Source: an uncultured Bacilli bacterium
GTDB lineage: Bacteria; Bacillota_I; Bacilli_A; RF39; UBA660
DNA: 6,463 nt
Assembly (NCBI GenBank): GCA_947627805.1
Contig: CANQXB010000059.1
Coordinates: 1 to 6,463 of the forward strand
Direction of reading: 5' to 3'
Part shown: piece after piece, positions 1 through 6,256 of the stretch
Layout of the letters: every line of letters begins with the position of its first letter
How positions within the stretch are numbered: the first letter of the stretch is position 1
The notes under the pieces: generated by a model
The model's database searches: none
Seen by the model: the letters and a program-made list of their open reading frames with translations, nothing else
What the model was told of the DNA's origin: nothing
Made by a program: the position numbers and the translations under genes

Positions 1-164
1 GAAGCTGCATAAGAAATTAAACCTAAAGAAGGAATAATTGCTAAAACTAAGAAAAAAGCTAAATTCCCTGGTAAAATAACCATATCACTTCTTCTAATAA
101 CTCTTACAAAATTTTGGAAAAATTCTTTAATTGTCTTTTTAGCTTTGGTAACTCTTTTTTTCAT
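1..164 (-). CDS. YihY/BrkB-family membrane protein, N-terminal fragment
   Basis: This is the 5' end of a leftward gene that continues beyond base 1; about 54 codons are visible. The translation starts with a basic stretch (MKKRVTKAKKTIKEFF), then a stretch containing RRSDMVILPG, and enters a hydrophobic segment with LPGNLAFFLVLAIIPSLG. The arrangement 'small residues, LAFF/LAFY, then IIPSLGLI' is the hallmark of the first membrane helix of the YihY/virulence factor BrkB family (formerly misnamed ribonuclease BN). These are polytopic inner-membrane proteins of poorly defined transport or envelope function. The ATG (162-164) shares one base with the TAA stop of the upstream sensor gene (TAATG). 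A GGCGAG ribosome site (174-179) lies nine bases upstream inside that gene, so translation is probably coupled. The family call rests on one helix only, so a different polytopic protein is possible. Confidence 0.72.
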   Translation of the reverse strand, partial: MKKRVTKAKKTIKEFFQNFVRVIRRSDMVILPGNLAFFLVLAIIPSLGLISYAA

Positions 165-2173
165 TATTTACTACTCGCCTTTTTATTTTTCATGTCCATA
201 GTAGCTTCGGTTAAAGCATCCTCTATGCTCTTTAAATTATTTAAAATGATACTATAACCAAATTCCGCTCCAAAATTATAAGGAAGTTTATTTAATTCTT
301 TATTTAATTTATGAATATAATTTATAATTTGTTTTTGATTATAACCAACAGTATAAATAACAAATTCATTACCATCACTCCGCATTAACTCACTATTATC
401 AAGTTGTGTTTTTATAAGAGCATTCGCCGCAGCTTGAATTTGCTTATCGCCTTCACTTACTCCATACTTATCATTTATTTCTTGTAATCTATTTAAATCT
501 ACCACAATAACTGTTTGAGGGTATATAGTATTATTACTCCAAGTTTTCATAAAATCACTTAAATAAGCTCTATTCTTAAGACACGTAAGTTCATCAATAA
601 ATCTAATTTTATCATCTTTTTTAAGTCTTCTCGCAATTCTTATTTTCTTCGAATTATGATAAATAATAAAACCACTTACTAATACTAAAATAATACTTAA
701 AATGAAATAAATTGCAATATTATTTAAAATACTTCCATGACTAACTGTCTTCATATGACTATTAATACCATTATTAATTACCATATTAGGGTCTAAATAA
801 TTAATATATTTATCCAGTAAATTCTTTAAAATATCATTACCACTTTTAATTCTAAAATAATATTTATCTTTAATAAATTCATTATATCTACTAACATAAT
901 TATTAAGTTTACTATTACGATAATAATTATAAATATAAGTGTCCATAACAATAATCGCATTTTCTTTATTTAATTTAAATAATTCGGTATTATTATGATA
1001 AGTTTTAAGATTAATATTACCAATGCTTTTTAAATATTCTTCTAAATTACTACCTGCTTCTACATAAACTGTTTCCCCTTGTAAAGCATAAACAGAATTA
1101 ATCGCTTTTAAATTATTATAATGGGCAATAATAGAGATACTACTTGTAATACCATTTTCTGTATGCTCATAATTAGAATTAATATTTTGATTAAAATCAA
1201 AGTACATATCTACTTTATCTAAATTTATAGCTCTTATTAATTTATTTTGATTACTATATTTAGTAACATTAAAGAATATACCACTAAATTCACTAAATTC
1301 TTGGAGATATTCCGCAACAATTCCCCCATAGTTACCACTCATAATAACTTCATAAGGACTATTATTAATAAAGGCATAATTATAATTAACTGATAATAAT
1401 TTATCAATATCTTTTTCCGTAATATTTAAAGATTTAGTAAATATTTTAAATTCTTCTTCTTTTAAATATTTATTTAAATTCTTTTCCCATTTATGATAAT
1501 ATTTAGTTAAAATACTACTAAATATATCACCATTTCCGGTTAAAGCATAATAACTATTTATATCACTTAAATGATAAACTATATTTAAATTCTTACTTAA
1601 TATTTCATTTAAATATTTAATTCTCGGTAAGATAATATATTTTTCTTTAGAATCTAAAGAAGAAAATAATTCATCTATTTCATCATAACCATTTAAAGTA
1701 ATATTTTCTTCCTTTAAAAAAGCACTAATAAGACTTCTATCTTCATTTAATATCCCAATACTTAAACCTTCTAAATCTTTATTAGTATTAAAATATTCTT
1801 TATTTTTACTAAGTAAAACATAATGGTCAGTTAAAAATATTTGGCTATCTTCACTTACAGTCGGACTATAATTTAAATTAACTCCTGTTTGCATAGTATT
1901 TTCGGGAACTGATACCACATTAACTGATATACCATATTCATTCTTAAAATCATCTAAAAAGGTATAAAAGACCCCATGACCATCTTTACTAAAAATATTT
2001 TCATCTTTAACAACATAAACATTTTGAATATTATTTATATTACTGTTTATCCAAGTTCGCTCTTCACTAGTTAAATTACTTTTATCAGTTAAAACTTTAT
2101 AGATCGTAAAACTCCCAATAATTATAATTAGGACTAAAAGAGGTGTTATCAAAAACCATTTTTTCTTTTTCAT
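164..2173 (-). CDS. Membrane sensor: tandem solute-binding (Venus-flytrap) domains plus degenerate GGDEF domain
   Basis: This 669-aa protein is probably a transmembrane signalling protein. A first membrane helix spans residues 6-27 and a second about 482-506. The ~450 residues between them lie outside the membrane and read as two solute-binding-like lobes. The first (about 35-250) begins LTSEERTWIN, as in BvgS-type flytrap sensors. The second (about 258-460) shows 'NNSPYEV...GGIVAEYL..F.E.SG....V' followed by 'AINLDKVDMYF', the usual start of a family-3 binding protein. After the second helix and a basic linker comes a GGDEF domain (about 525-665) with ELTCLKNR, VVDLNRLQEINDKYG and EGDK. Asp559, Asn567 and Asp576 fit metal/nucleotide positions, but the signature is DGNEF (600-604) instead of GG[D/E]EF, so the catalytic acid is Asn, and no RxxD inhibitory site precedes it. 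Cyclase activity is therefore doubtful; GTP or c-di-GMP sensing or protein contact is more likely. It follows the 157-aa gene by 2 bp, without a strong ribosome site of its own. Confidence 0.85.
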   Translation of the reverse strand: MKKKKWFLITPLLVLIIIIGSFTIYKVLTDKSNLTSEERTWINSNINNIQNVYVVKDENIFSKDGHGVFYTFLDDFKNEYGISVNVVSVPENTMQTGVNLNYSPTVSEDSQIFLTDHYVLLSKNKEYFNTNKDLEGLSIGILNEDRSLISAFLKEENITLNGYDEIDELFSSLDSKEKYIILPRIKYLNEILSKNLNIVYHLSDINSYYALTGNGDIFSSILTKYYHKWEKNLNKYLKEEEFKIFTKSLNITEKDIDKLLSVNYNYAFINNSPYEVIMSGNYGGIVAEYLQEFSEFSGIFFNVTKYSNQNKLIRAINLDKVDMYFDFNQNINSNYEHTENGITSSISIIAHYNNLKAINSVYALQGETVYVEAGSNLEEYLKSIGNINLKTYHNNTELFKLNKENAIIVMDTYIYNYYRNSKLNNYVSRYNEFIKDKYYFRIKSGNDILKNLLDKYINYLDPNMVINNGINSHMKTVSHGSILNNIAIYFILSIILVLVSGFIIYHNSKKIRIARRLKKDDKIRFIDELTCLKNRAYLSDFMKTWSNNTIYPQTVIVVDLNRLQEINDKYGVSEGDKQIQAAANALIKTQLDNSELMRSDGNEFVIYTVGYNQKQIINYIHKLNKELNKLPYNFGAEFGYSIILNNLKSIEDALTEATMDMKNKKASSK

Positions 2174-2175
2174 AA

Positions 2176-2649
2176 TTACTCAGCACTTTCTATTGGGGTA
2201 TTATTAGCCCAAACTATCGTGCCACTTCCATTAGAATTACGAGCGCCCATTAAGGTAAATTCATTAGATTTAATCGTAAACTCTAAATCATATAATTGAA
2301 GTTCATCTTCATTAAATAAGGAAATAACTTCTGAAGCGATATTTTTAGCATCATCTAATTTAGTTCCTTCATTATAACTAATCGTTATATAAACAACTTT
2401 TCCTTGTAAATTAGTAGTTACTTTACTAACACTTTCACTTTCTTTTAGTTTATTTTCAATATCTTTAAATAATTCTTCACTTAAAGGAGTATCTTTAATA
2501 CTATCTAAACGACTACCATATTTATTGCTATTAGAGCCATAAAAATATTTTATCGAAACTCCTAAAAAGATAACTAAACAAACAATTAAGATAACAGCTA
2601 GAACTAATAATATTTTATTTTCAGTCCATATTTTTTTTATTTTATTCAA
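2176..2649 (-). CDS. Single-pass membrane protein of unknown function, TTG start
   Basis: I do not recognise the family. The 157-aa product has a short basic N-terminus, one strong membrane helix (about residues 12-36), and a ~120-residue outer domain with N-in/C-out topology predicted from the basic start. The domain looks like a compact alpha/beta fold: a helical LSEELFKDIENKLKE stretch, a beta strand KVVYITISY, a helix DDAKNIASEVISLF, then two strands ending LYDLEFTIK and TIVWANN. There are no cysteines in the outer domain and no catalytic motif that I can see. The start codon is TTG (2647-2649), supported by AGAGGTG eight to nine bases upstream and a promoter just beyond. It is the first gene of the leftward operon and is followed after 2 bp by the flytrap-GGDEF sensor. 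An accessory role for that sensor, such as ligand presentation or assembly, is a guess from position only. Confidence 0.8.
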   Translation of the reverse strand: MNKIKKIWTENKILLVLAVILIVCLVIFLGVSIKYFYGSNSNKYGSRLDSIKDTPLSEELFKDIENKLKESESVSKVTTNLQGKVVYITISYNEGTKLDDAKNIASEVISLFNEDELQLYDLEFTIKSNEFTLMGARNSNGSGTIVWANNTPIESAE

Positions 2650-2675
2650 AATTAATTCACCTCTTGGTTAATAAT

Positions 2676-2704
2676 ATTATACTATGTATTTAATTTTATG
2701 GCAA
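2676..2704 (-). promoter_or_regulatory. Sigma-A-type promoter of the leftward sensor operon
   Basis: Reading leftward, -35 TTGCCA (2699-2704) and a perfect -10 TATAAT (2676-2681) are separated by 17 bp. Transcription would start near 2669, giving a leader of about 20 nt that contains the AGAGGTG ribosome site before the TTG start at 2649. No other good promoter lies between this and the left edge, so it probably serves all three genes. Confidence 0.75.
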
Positions 2705-2708
2705 ACTG

Positions 2709-2734
2709 TAACTAATATTGTCTAATATTTGTTA
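2709..2734. promoter_or_regulatory. Candidate operator: imperfect dyad between divergent promoters
   Basis: TAACTAATATT (2709-2719) and AATATTTGTTA (2724-2734) form an inverted repeat with ten of eleven positions matching around GTCT. The same bases can also be read as a tandem direct repeat (CTAATATTGT then CTAATATTTGT, 2712-2732). The dyad fills nearly the whole 32-bp gap between the two divergent -35 boxes, so a protein bound here could control both. AT-rich DNA yields such dyads by chance, so this is only a candidate. Confidence 0.35.
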
Positions 2735-2736
2735 AT

Positions 2737-2765
2737 TTGACATTTGTTTATAAAAACACTATAAT
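2737..2765 (+). promoter_or_regulatory. Perfect consensus sigma-A promoter of the glycosyltransferase gene
   Basis: TTGACA (2737-2742) and TATAAT (2760-2765) are exact consensus hexamers with the optimal 17-bp spacer. Transcription would start near 2772, only about 18 nt before the ATG. The leader carries AAGGGGG (2779-2785), a ribosome site placed close (four bases) to the start codon. A promoter this strong suggests high basal expression unless repressed. Confidence 0.88.
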
Positions 2766-2789
2766 ATAGCCTAATTTTAAGGGGGATTT

Positions 2790-3836
2790 ATGAAAAAAAT
2801 ATCCGTAATAGTTACGGCTTATAATGAAGAAAAATATATTTTAGATTGTTTAAAAAGTATTGTTAATCAAACATATAAGAATATAGAAATTATCCTTGTA
2901 AATGATGGAAGTACCGATAATACCTTATTAATAAGTCAAGATTATTTAAAAACAGTTAATCTTCCTTATTTTATTATTTCCGAGGACAATAAAGGCGTAT
3001 CAGCGGCTAGAAATAATGGTCTTAAAAACGCCAGTGGCGATTATATTAAATTCTTGGATGGTGATGATACTTTAAAAGAAAATGCTTTAGAAGAAATGTT
3101 AAAAATTGCTTTAAAATACGAAGCCGAGGTAGTTAAAACTAGTTATAATATAATGTATAAGCATTTTAATTTTAAAAATGGCTACAATACCATGAATAAC
3201 AAACCAAATCAAAGTATTATAATAAATGAGCATAAAGATTTTATTGTTTTTGAAGCAGTTGGTATTGGTAATAAATTATATAAAAGAAGTGTTTTAGAAG
3301 GAATAGAATTTCCCACTTTTAAAGAAAAAAGAATTCCCGAAGATTTAGCAGTTACACCTCTAATCTTAGCTAAGTCTAACGTTGTAGGTATTGCCCCTAA
3401 AAATTTAGTAAACTATAGAAAACATCAAGAAAGTTTAACTCATACAAGAACCATTGATGAGTCTATATGGTATTTAAATAGTTTAAAAGCTCTAGATTAT
3501 TTAGAAAATTTATTTAAAAAACATAACTTATATCAAGATTATCAAGAACAATTAGCTAAGATTAATATGACCTATCGCTTTTTAGAAAGTATCGGAATGC
3601 TTTTTCAAAATGATTATCCTCTCAATATTAAACTACATATTTTTAGAAGACTAGTTACACTTGCCTATAATAACTTACAAGAAGCTTCTCTTAAGTCCGA
3701 ATATTATCATAATGAATATATATGGTGGTATTATTTCTTTAGTAAAGCTTTTACTAAAATTTTCCAAAGTTTAAATCTTAATAAAGAAGATAAAGAATTA
3801 ATTAAAGAAATAAAAGAATTACATTTAAAAAGGTAG
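2790..3836 (+). CDS. Family 2 (GT-A fold) glycosyltransferase
   Basis: The 348-aa soluble protein begins directly with the GT2 Rossmann-like nucleotide-sugar fold: KISVIVTAYNEEKYI (3-17), then SIVNQTYKNIEIILVNDGSTD (23-43), whose Asp39 contacts the nucleotide. GVSAARNNGL (69-78) and DYIKFLDGDD (84-93) follow; the latter is the metal-binding DXD-type motif. PEDLAV (183-188) carries the usual acidic base position, followed by NYRKHQESLTH, common in capsule and cell-surface polysaccharide transferases. The C-terminal ~120 residues are helical and aromatic-rich (IWWYYFF, 311-317), without a clear membrane helix, and may associate with the membrane. The expected role is transfer of a sugar from a nucleotide donor to a glycolipid, glycan or surface protein; donor and acceptor cannot be read from sequence. 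It is a monocistronic gene divergent from the sensor operon and convergent with miaB, not part of a polysaccharide cluster in this window. Confidence 0.9.
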   Translation: MKKISVIVTAYNEEKYILDCLKSIVNQTYKNIEIILVNDGSTDNTLLISQDYLKTVNLPYFIISEDNKGVSAARNNGLKNASGDYIKFLDGDDTLKENALEEMLKIALKYEAEVVKTSYNIMYKHFNFKNGYNTMNNKPNQSIIINEHKDFIVFEAVGIGNKLYKRSVLEGIEFPTFKEKRIPEDLAVTPLILAKSNVVGIAPKNLVNYRKHQESLTHTRTIDESIWYLNSLKALDYLENLFKKHNLYQDYQEQLAKINMTYRFLESIGMLFQNDYPLNIKLHIFRRLVTLAYNNLQEASLKSEYYHNEYIWWYYFFSKAFTKIFQSLNLNKEDKELIKEIKELHLKR

Positions 3837-3869
3837 ATATAATTAAATTAATTTTCTACCTTTTCTTTT
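3827..3869. terminator. Bidirectional rho-independent terminator between glycosyltransferase gene and miaB
   Basis: AAAAGGTAGA (3828-3837) pairs perfectly with TCTACCTTTT (3855-3864). The 17-nt AT loop can itself fold through AATTA/TAATT. On the + strand the stem runs into TTTTCTTTTT. On the - strand it runs into a T run from the A tract at 3827-3831. Both genes end here, so one hairpin can stop transcription from both sides. The left arm includes the glycosyltransferase stop codon and the right arm lies in the last codons of miaB. Confidence 0.82.
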
Positions 3870-5260
3870 TGGTATTCTCCATCTAAACTAAAGCTTTTAG
3901 CATCTGTTATTTTAACATTTACAATATGCCCAATAATATCTTTACTACCTATGACATTTACTAATTTCATTGTATCAGTATAACCATATACTTTATCTTT
4001 ATCTTTTTCACTTTCTCCCAAAATTAAGACTTCTACTGTTTTACCTAATAATTTTTGATTACTTTTATTAGAATAAAAATTAACTAATTTATTTAATTCT
4101 TGTAATCTTTCTTCTTTTTCTTTTAAAGTTATTTTATCTTCCATTAAAGCCGCAGGAGTACCTTCTCTTTTAGAATAAATAAAAGTATAAGCACCATCAT
4201 ATTCACATTTTCTAACCACATCTAAAGTTTCTTCAAAATCTTCTCTAGTTTCATTTGGAAATCCCACAATTATATCGGTTGTAATTGCCACATTAGGAAT
4301 TCTTTCTTTCATTTTTTTAAACAACTTTAAATATTCATCTTTAGTATATCTTCTATTCATTCTTTTTAAGATATTATCACTACCAGATTGCAAAGGTAAA
4401 TGAATATAAGGCATAATATTGGAATATTTCCTAATTGTTTCAATCATTTCATCAGTAAAATTCCAAGGATGACTTGTAACAAAACGAATTCTTTTAATCC
4501 CTGTTTTAGCAACTTTTTCTAAAAGTTCATTAAAAGTATGACCAATATCAATACCATAAGCATTAACATTTTGCCCAAGTAATGTAACTTCTAAATAACC
4601 TTTTTTAATTAAGTCTTCTACTTCTTTTAAAATATCTTCTAACTTTCGACTTCTCTCTCTTCCTCTAGTATAAGGAACAATACAATAAGTACAAAATTTA
4701 TCACAACCATACATAATATTAACCCAAGCTGTATATTTTGAATCTCTTTCATAATTCATTCCTTCAATTACTTCATCACTATTAGAATAAACTTCTATTT
4801 CTTGTTTAGAAGAATTTTCTATTAATAATTTAGGAAGTTCATGAATATTATGTGTACCAATAACAATATCAATATATTTATGTTTAGATAATATTTCTTT
4901 AATAAAATCTGGTTGTTCACTCATACAACCGGTTAATACTATTTTAAAATCATCTCTATTTTTCTTTAAGTAATGACATTTACCTAAGAACCCTACAACT
5001 TTATCACGAGCATTTTCTCTAATGGCACAAGTATTTAAAACTACCACATTAGCTTCTTCAATATTTTCTGTTTTAATAAAACCTAAAGTTTCTAAATAAC
5101 TACTAATAGCTTCACTATCATGCACATTCATTTGACATCCATAAGTTCTTAAAAAATATTTCTTTCCTTTAAATACTTTTTGATAATTTTCTTCTAAATT
5201 TATATATTTATTTTCTTTACTTTTTCTATCTTTAGCAACATTTAAATCTGGTAAATGCAT
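3848..5260 (-). CDS. miaB: tRNA-2-methylthio-N6-dimethylallyladenosine synthase (MiaB)
   Basis: MiaB is a cytoplasmic radical-SAM methylthiotransferase that converts i6A37 to ms2i6A37 in tRNAs reading UNN codons, using two [4Fe-4S] clusters and S-adenosylmethionine. Numbered from an upstream in-frame ATG at 5290, the N-terminal UPF0004 domain has YGCQMNVHDSE with Cys52, NTCAIRENA with Cys88 and GCMSEQ with Cys122. These are the three auxiliary-cluster ligands. The radical-SAM CxxxCxxC follows at Cys196, Cys200 and Cys203 (YGCDKFCTYC), and a TRAM domain covers roughly 413-475. YGCQMN separates it from RimO and MtaB, whose signatures differ. The frame is open to the ATG at 5290, which lacks a ribosome site. 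The ATG at 5258-5260, with GGAGG ten bases upstream, is the likelier start and gives 470 aa. Its last codons form one arm of the shared terminator. It is transcribed alone, after a long leader. Confidence 0.96.
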   Translation of the reverse strand: MHLPDLNVAKDRKSKENKYINLEENYQKVFKGKKYFLRTYGCQMNVHDSEAISSYLETLGFIKTENIEEANVVVLNTCAIRENARDKVVGFLGKCHYLKKNRDDFKIVLTGCMSEQPDFIKEILSKHKYIDIVIGTHNIHELPKLLIENSSKQEIEVYSNSDEVIEGMNYERDSKYTAWVNIMYGCDKFCTYCIVPYTRGRERSRKLEDILKEVEDLIKKGYLEVTLLGQNVNAYGIDIGHTFNELLEKVAKTGIKRIRFVTSHPWNFTDEMIETIRKYSNIMPYIHLPLQSGSDNILKRMNRRYTKDEYLKLFKKMKERIPNVAITTDIIVGFPNETREDFEETLDVVRKCEYDGAYTFIYSKREGTPAALMEDKITLKEKEERLQELNKLVNFYSNKSNQKLLGKTVEVLILGESEKDKDKVYGYTDTMKLVNVIGSKDIIGHIVNVKITDAKSFSLDGEYQKEKVEN

Positions 5261-5270
5261 ACTTTCACTT

Positions 5271-5275
5271 CCTCC
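5271..5275 (-). promoter_or_regulatory. Ribosome binding site deciding the miaB start
   Basis: GGAGG (read leftward) lies ten bases before the ATG at 5258-5260. The alternative upstream ATG (5288-5290) is preceded only by A/T-rich sequence without a purine ribosome site, and its extra ten codons contain this site itself. Confidence 0.75.
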
Positions 5276-5302
5276 AAGGTATTTTACCATAAAATATAAT
5301 AA

Positions 5303-5414
5303 TTTGAAAGCGGATTTCTAAGTTGACATTCGGGATTTAATAAACGATTTAGACGCTTGGAAAATAGGTAATATATAAATAATAGTAAAAAAATCAACCA
5401 AAACCCGCTTTCGA
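5303..5414 (-). repeat. Long-range inverted repeat in the miaB leader
   Basis: TTTGAAAGCGGATTT (5303-5317) and AAACCCGCTTTCGAA (5400-5414) are inverted repeats matching at 13 of 15 positions, enclosing 82 nt. These GC-richer arms stand out from surrounding AT DNA. Read leftward, one mismatch becomes a G-U pair, so the arms could form a long stem in a miaB leader RNA ending about 27 nt before the ribosome site. It could equally be the ends of a small decayed element. Confidence 0.45.
5370..5397 (-). promoter_or_regulatory. Possible miaB promoter, proximal
   Basis: Leftward TTGATT (5392-5397) and TATATT (5370-5375) are 16 bp apart. It would give a leader of about 100 nt containing only the second arm of the inverted repeat. 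The match is moderate and such matches are common in AT-rich DNA. Confidence 0.35.
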
Positions 5415-5442
5415 AGATAGATAATAGCTTATTATTTTAGTA

Positions 5443-5471
5443 ATTTCAACACTTTCGACAAACGTTGTCAA
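5443..5471 (-). promoter_or_regulatory. Possible miaB promoter, distal, overlapping TGTCGAA motifs
   Basis: Leftward TTGACA (5466-5471) is a perfect -35 element followed after 17 bp by TGAAAT (5443-5448), a 4-of-6 match to the -10 consensus. The weak -10 and the dyad overlapping the -35 fit a regulated promoter. It would transcribe both arms of the inverted repeat ahead of miaB. Confidence 0.35.
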
Positions 5472-5490
5472 AACTTCTCAATTTTCGACA
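5453..5490. promoter_or_regulatory. Cluster of TGTCGAA (Spo0A-box-like) motifs
   Basis: TGTCGAA occurs exactly twice on the - strand (5454-5460 and 5484-5490), 30 bp apart, or about three helical turns. A 6-of-7 copy (TGTCAAA) lies on the + strand at 5466-5472. The first and third copies form a dyad: TTTCGACAA (5453-5461) and TTGTCAAAA (5465-5473), eight of nine matching around ACG. TGTCGAA is the established Spo0A box of Bacillus. Whether this organism has Spo0A is unknown, and another regulator could use the same words. Confidence 0.45.
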
Positions 5491-5514
5491 AAAAAAGACA
5501 TATTTTTCAATGCC
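5490..5514 (-). terminator. Weak candidate terminator downstream of the surface-protein gene
   Basis: Leftward, GGCAT (5510-5514) pairs with ATGTC (5497-5501, one G-U pair) around an eight-base A-rich loop and is followed by seven T. The stem is only five pairs, and it lies about 95 nt beyond the stop at 5609. No better hairpin was seen between that gene and miaB, so some read-through is possible. Confidence 0.35.
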
Positions 5515-5608
5515 TTATATTAGTAATAAATTATAGTTTAACTATTAATAAATCTTTTAATTCTATAAATTTATATAATTGTTGTAATTTAAAAGAATGT
5601 TATTTTTA

Positions 5609-6256
5609 CTAGTTTGCGATGCGATGTGGAGTATTAGTACATCTAAAATTATCTATTTTTATACTTACTGTTAATTCTTTTCCGGCTAAATAACTTTGGT
5701 CATCATCTCGATTTGCAAATTCTAAATATGCTTTTATTGGCTCCATATTGGAATTACTTAAATTAAATTTGAATTCTTGTTTACCAGTTTCATATGATAA
5801 ATCATAAGTTCTAGAAAAAATTCCTTGTTCTATATATAATCTCAAATCAACATATTGAAGTGATTCAGCCATATCTCCACTTAAATCGATATTTATATCA
5901 GCATAACATCCATATTCCTCCGTTAAGGTACCCTTCTTGGTAAATGTTCCTATATCCTGATATATTGAATCTCCATCTGCTGCATATTTCTTATTGCTAT
6001 CGGTTGTTCCATAATAAGATGTCCATATTTTATCTTCTGTCATATCGCTGACATCTAGATTAATATGAAAATTAGTTATTCCACCACTTAAGGTTATTTC
6101 ATTTTGTTCTCCTACTGTTAACTCCACATTAGTTGTTGTATTTTCTCCTTCTATTTGTAAACTAAAGAAAGCATAAGTTGTTCCTACGACTACTAATATT
6201 AATGTTACTACCAATACTATACTACTTATTAATATTTTTCTTTCTTCTCCATTCAT
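5609..6256 (-). CDS. Secreted/surface protein with SipW-dependent (TasA/CalY-like) signal peptide
   Basis: The 215-aa product has a short charged N-terminus (MNGEERK), a hydrophobic core (about residues 8-25) and GTTYAFFS (25-32). This is the form typical of TasA/camelysin-type proteins that are cleaved by a SipW-like signal peptidase and become fibre subunits or surface proteins. The mature ~185 residues alternate beta strands (VELTVG, NEITLSGG, YADINIDLSG, YVDLRLYIE, EFKFNLSN, ELTVSIKIDNF), consistent with a beta-sandwich. They contain two cysteines (117 and 206) that could form a disulfide. No LPXTG anchor or second membrane helix is present. The tail after the last strand, TNTPHRIAN, is partly encoded by overlapping TGCGATG repeats. 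AAGGAG (6270-6275) lies 13 bases before the ATG. Its codon use appears less AT-biased than its neighbours. The promoter contains a G8 tract suggesting phase variation. The specific function is unknown, and no sipW is visible here. Confidence 0.78.
   Translation of the reverse strand: MNGEERKILISSIVLVVTLILVVVGTTYAFFSLQIEGENTTTNVELTVGEQNEITLSGGITNFHINLDVSDMTEDKIWTSYYGTTDSNKKYAADGDSIYQDIGTFTKKGTLTEEYGCYADINIDLSGDMAESLQYVDLRLYIEQGIFSRTYDLSYETGKQEFKFNLSNSNMEPIKAYLEFANRDDDQSYLAGKELTVSIKIDNFRCTNTPHRIAN
5615..5626. repeat. TGCGATG repeat, downstream pair
   Basis: Two overlapping copies of TGCGATG (5615-5621 and 5620-5626) sit at the very 3' end of the surface-protein gene and encode the His-Arg-Ile-Ala of its tail. 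They have the same orientation as the copies beyond the gene's promoter. Confidence 0.6.

Larger units (their letters stand above)
5261..5608. other. Gene-free intergenic region upstream of miaB
   Basis: About 350 bp without a credible reading frame on either strand; the few ATGs open frames of only a handful of codons. The region holds the miaB ribosome site, a long-range inverted repeat (5303-5317 with 5400-5414), possible leftward promoters for miaB, a cluster of TGTCGAA-type motifs (5453-5490) and a weak terminator for the surface-protein gene (5490-5514). A 13-bp palindrome, ATAGTT-T-AACTAT (5533-5545), is flanked by direct TAATAAAT repeats (5524-5531 and 5546-5553). No tRNA or known riboswitch was recognised. 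Confidence 0.7.

Noticed and set aside
164..2173. Active diguanylate cyclase
   Set aside because: The GG[D/E]EF signature is DGNEF, lacking the metal-binding acid, so naming it a cyclase would overstate the evidence.
3848..5260. Other methylthiotransferases (RimO, MtaB) as the identity
   Set aside because: YGCQMNVHDSE, NTCAIRENA and the overall domain lengths fit MiaB; RimO and MtaB carry different residues around the first cysteine.
5258..5290. Upstream ATG at 5288-5290 as the miaB start (480 aa)
   Set aside because: It has no ribosome site in front, while GGAGG precedes the internal ATG at 5258-5260. The extra ten residues look like a translated leader.
5304..5317. A CcpA cre-like site (TGAAAGCGGATTTC)
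   Set aside because: The left half matches the cre pattern but the right half fails at several fixed positions. The arm is better explained as part of the long inverted repeat.
5323..5328. TTGACA on the + strand as a rightward promoter
   Set aside because: No acceptable -10 element lies 16-18 bp downstream and no rightward gene follows.
5533..5545. ATAGTT-T-AACTAT palindrome as a dif or attachment site
   Set aside because: It is short, made mostly of A/T, and does not match the two-armed layout of Xer sites that I know. It was kept only as a note in the intergenic entry.
5574..5579. TATAAT on the + strand
   Set aside because: No -35 partner of note and no rightward gene downstream. Expected by chance at this AT content.
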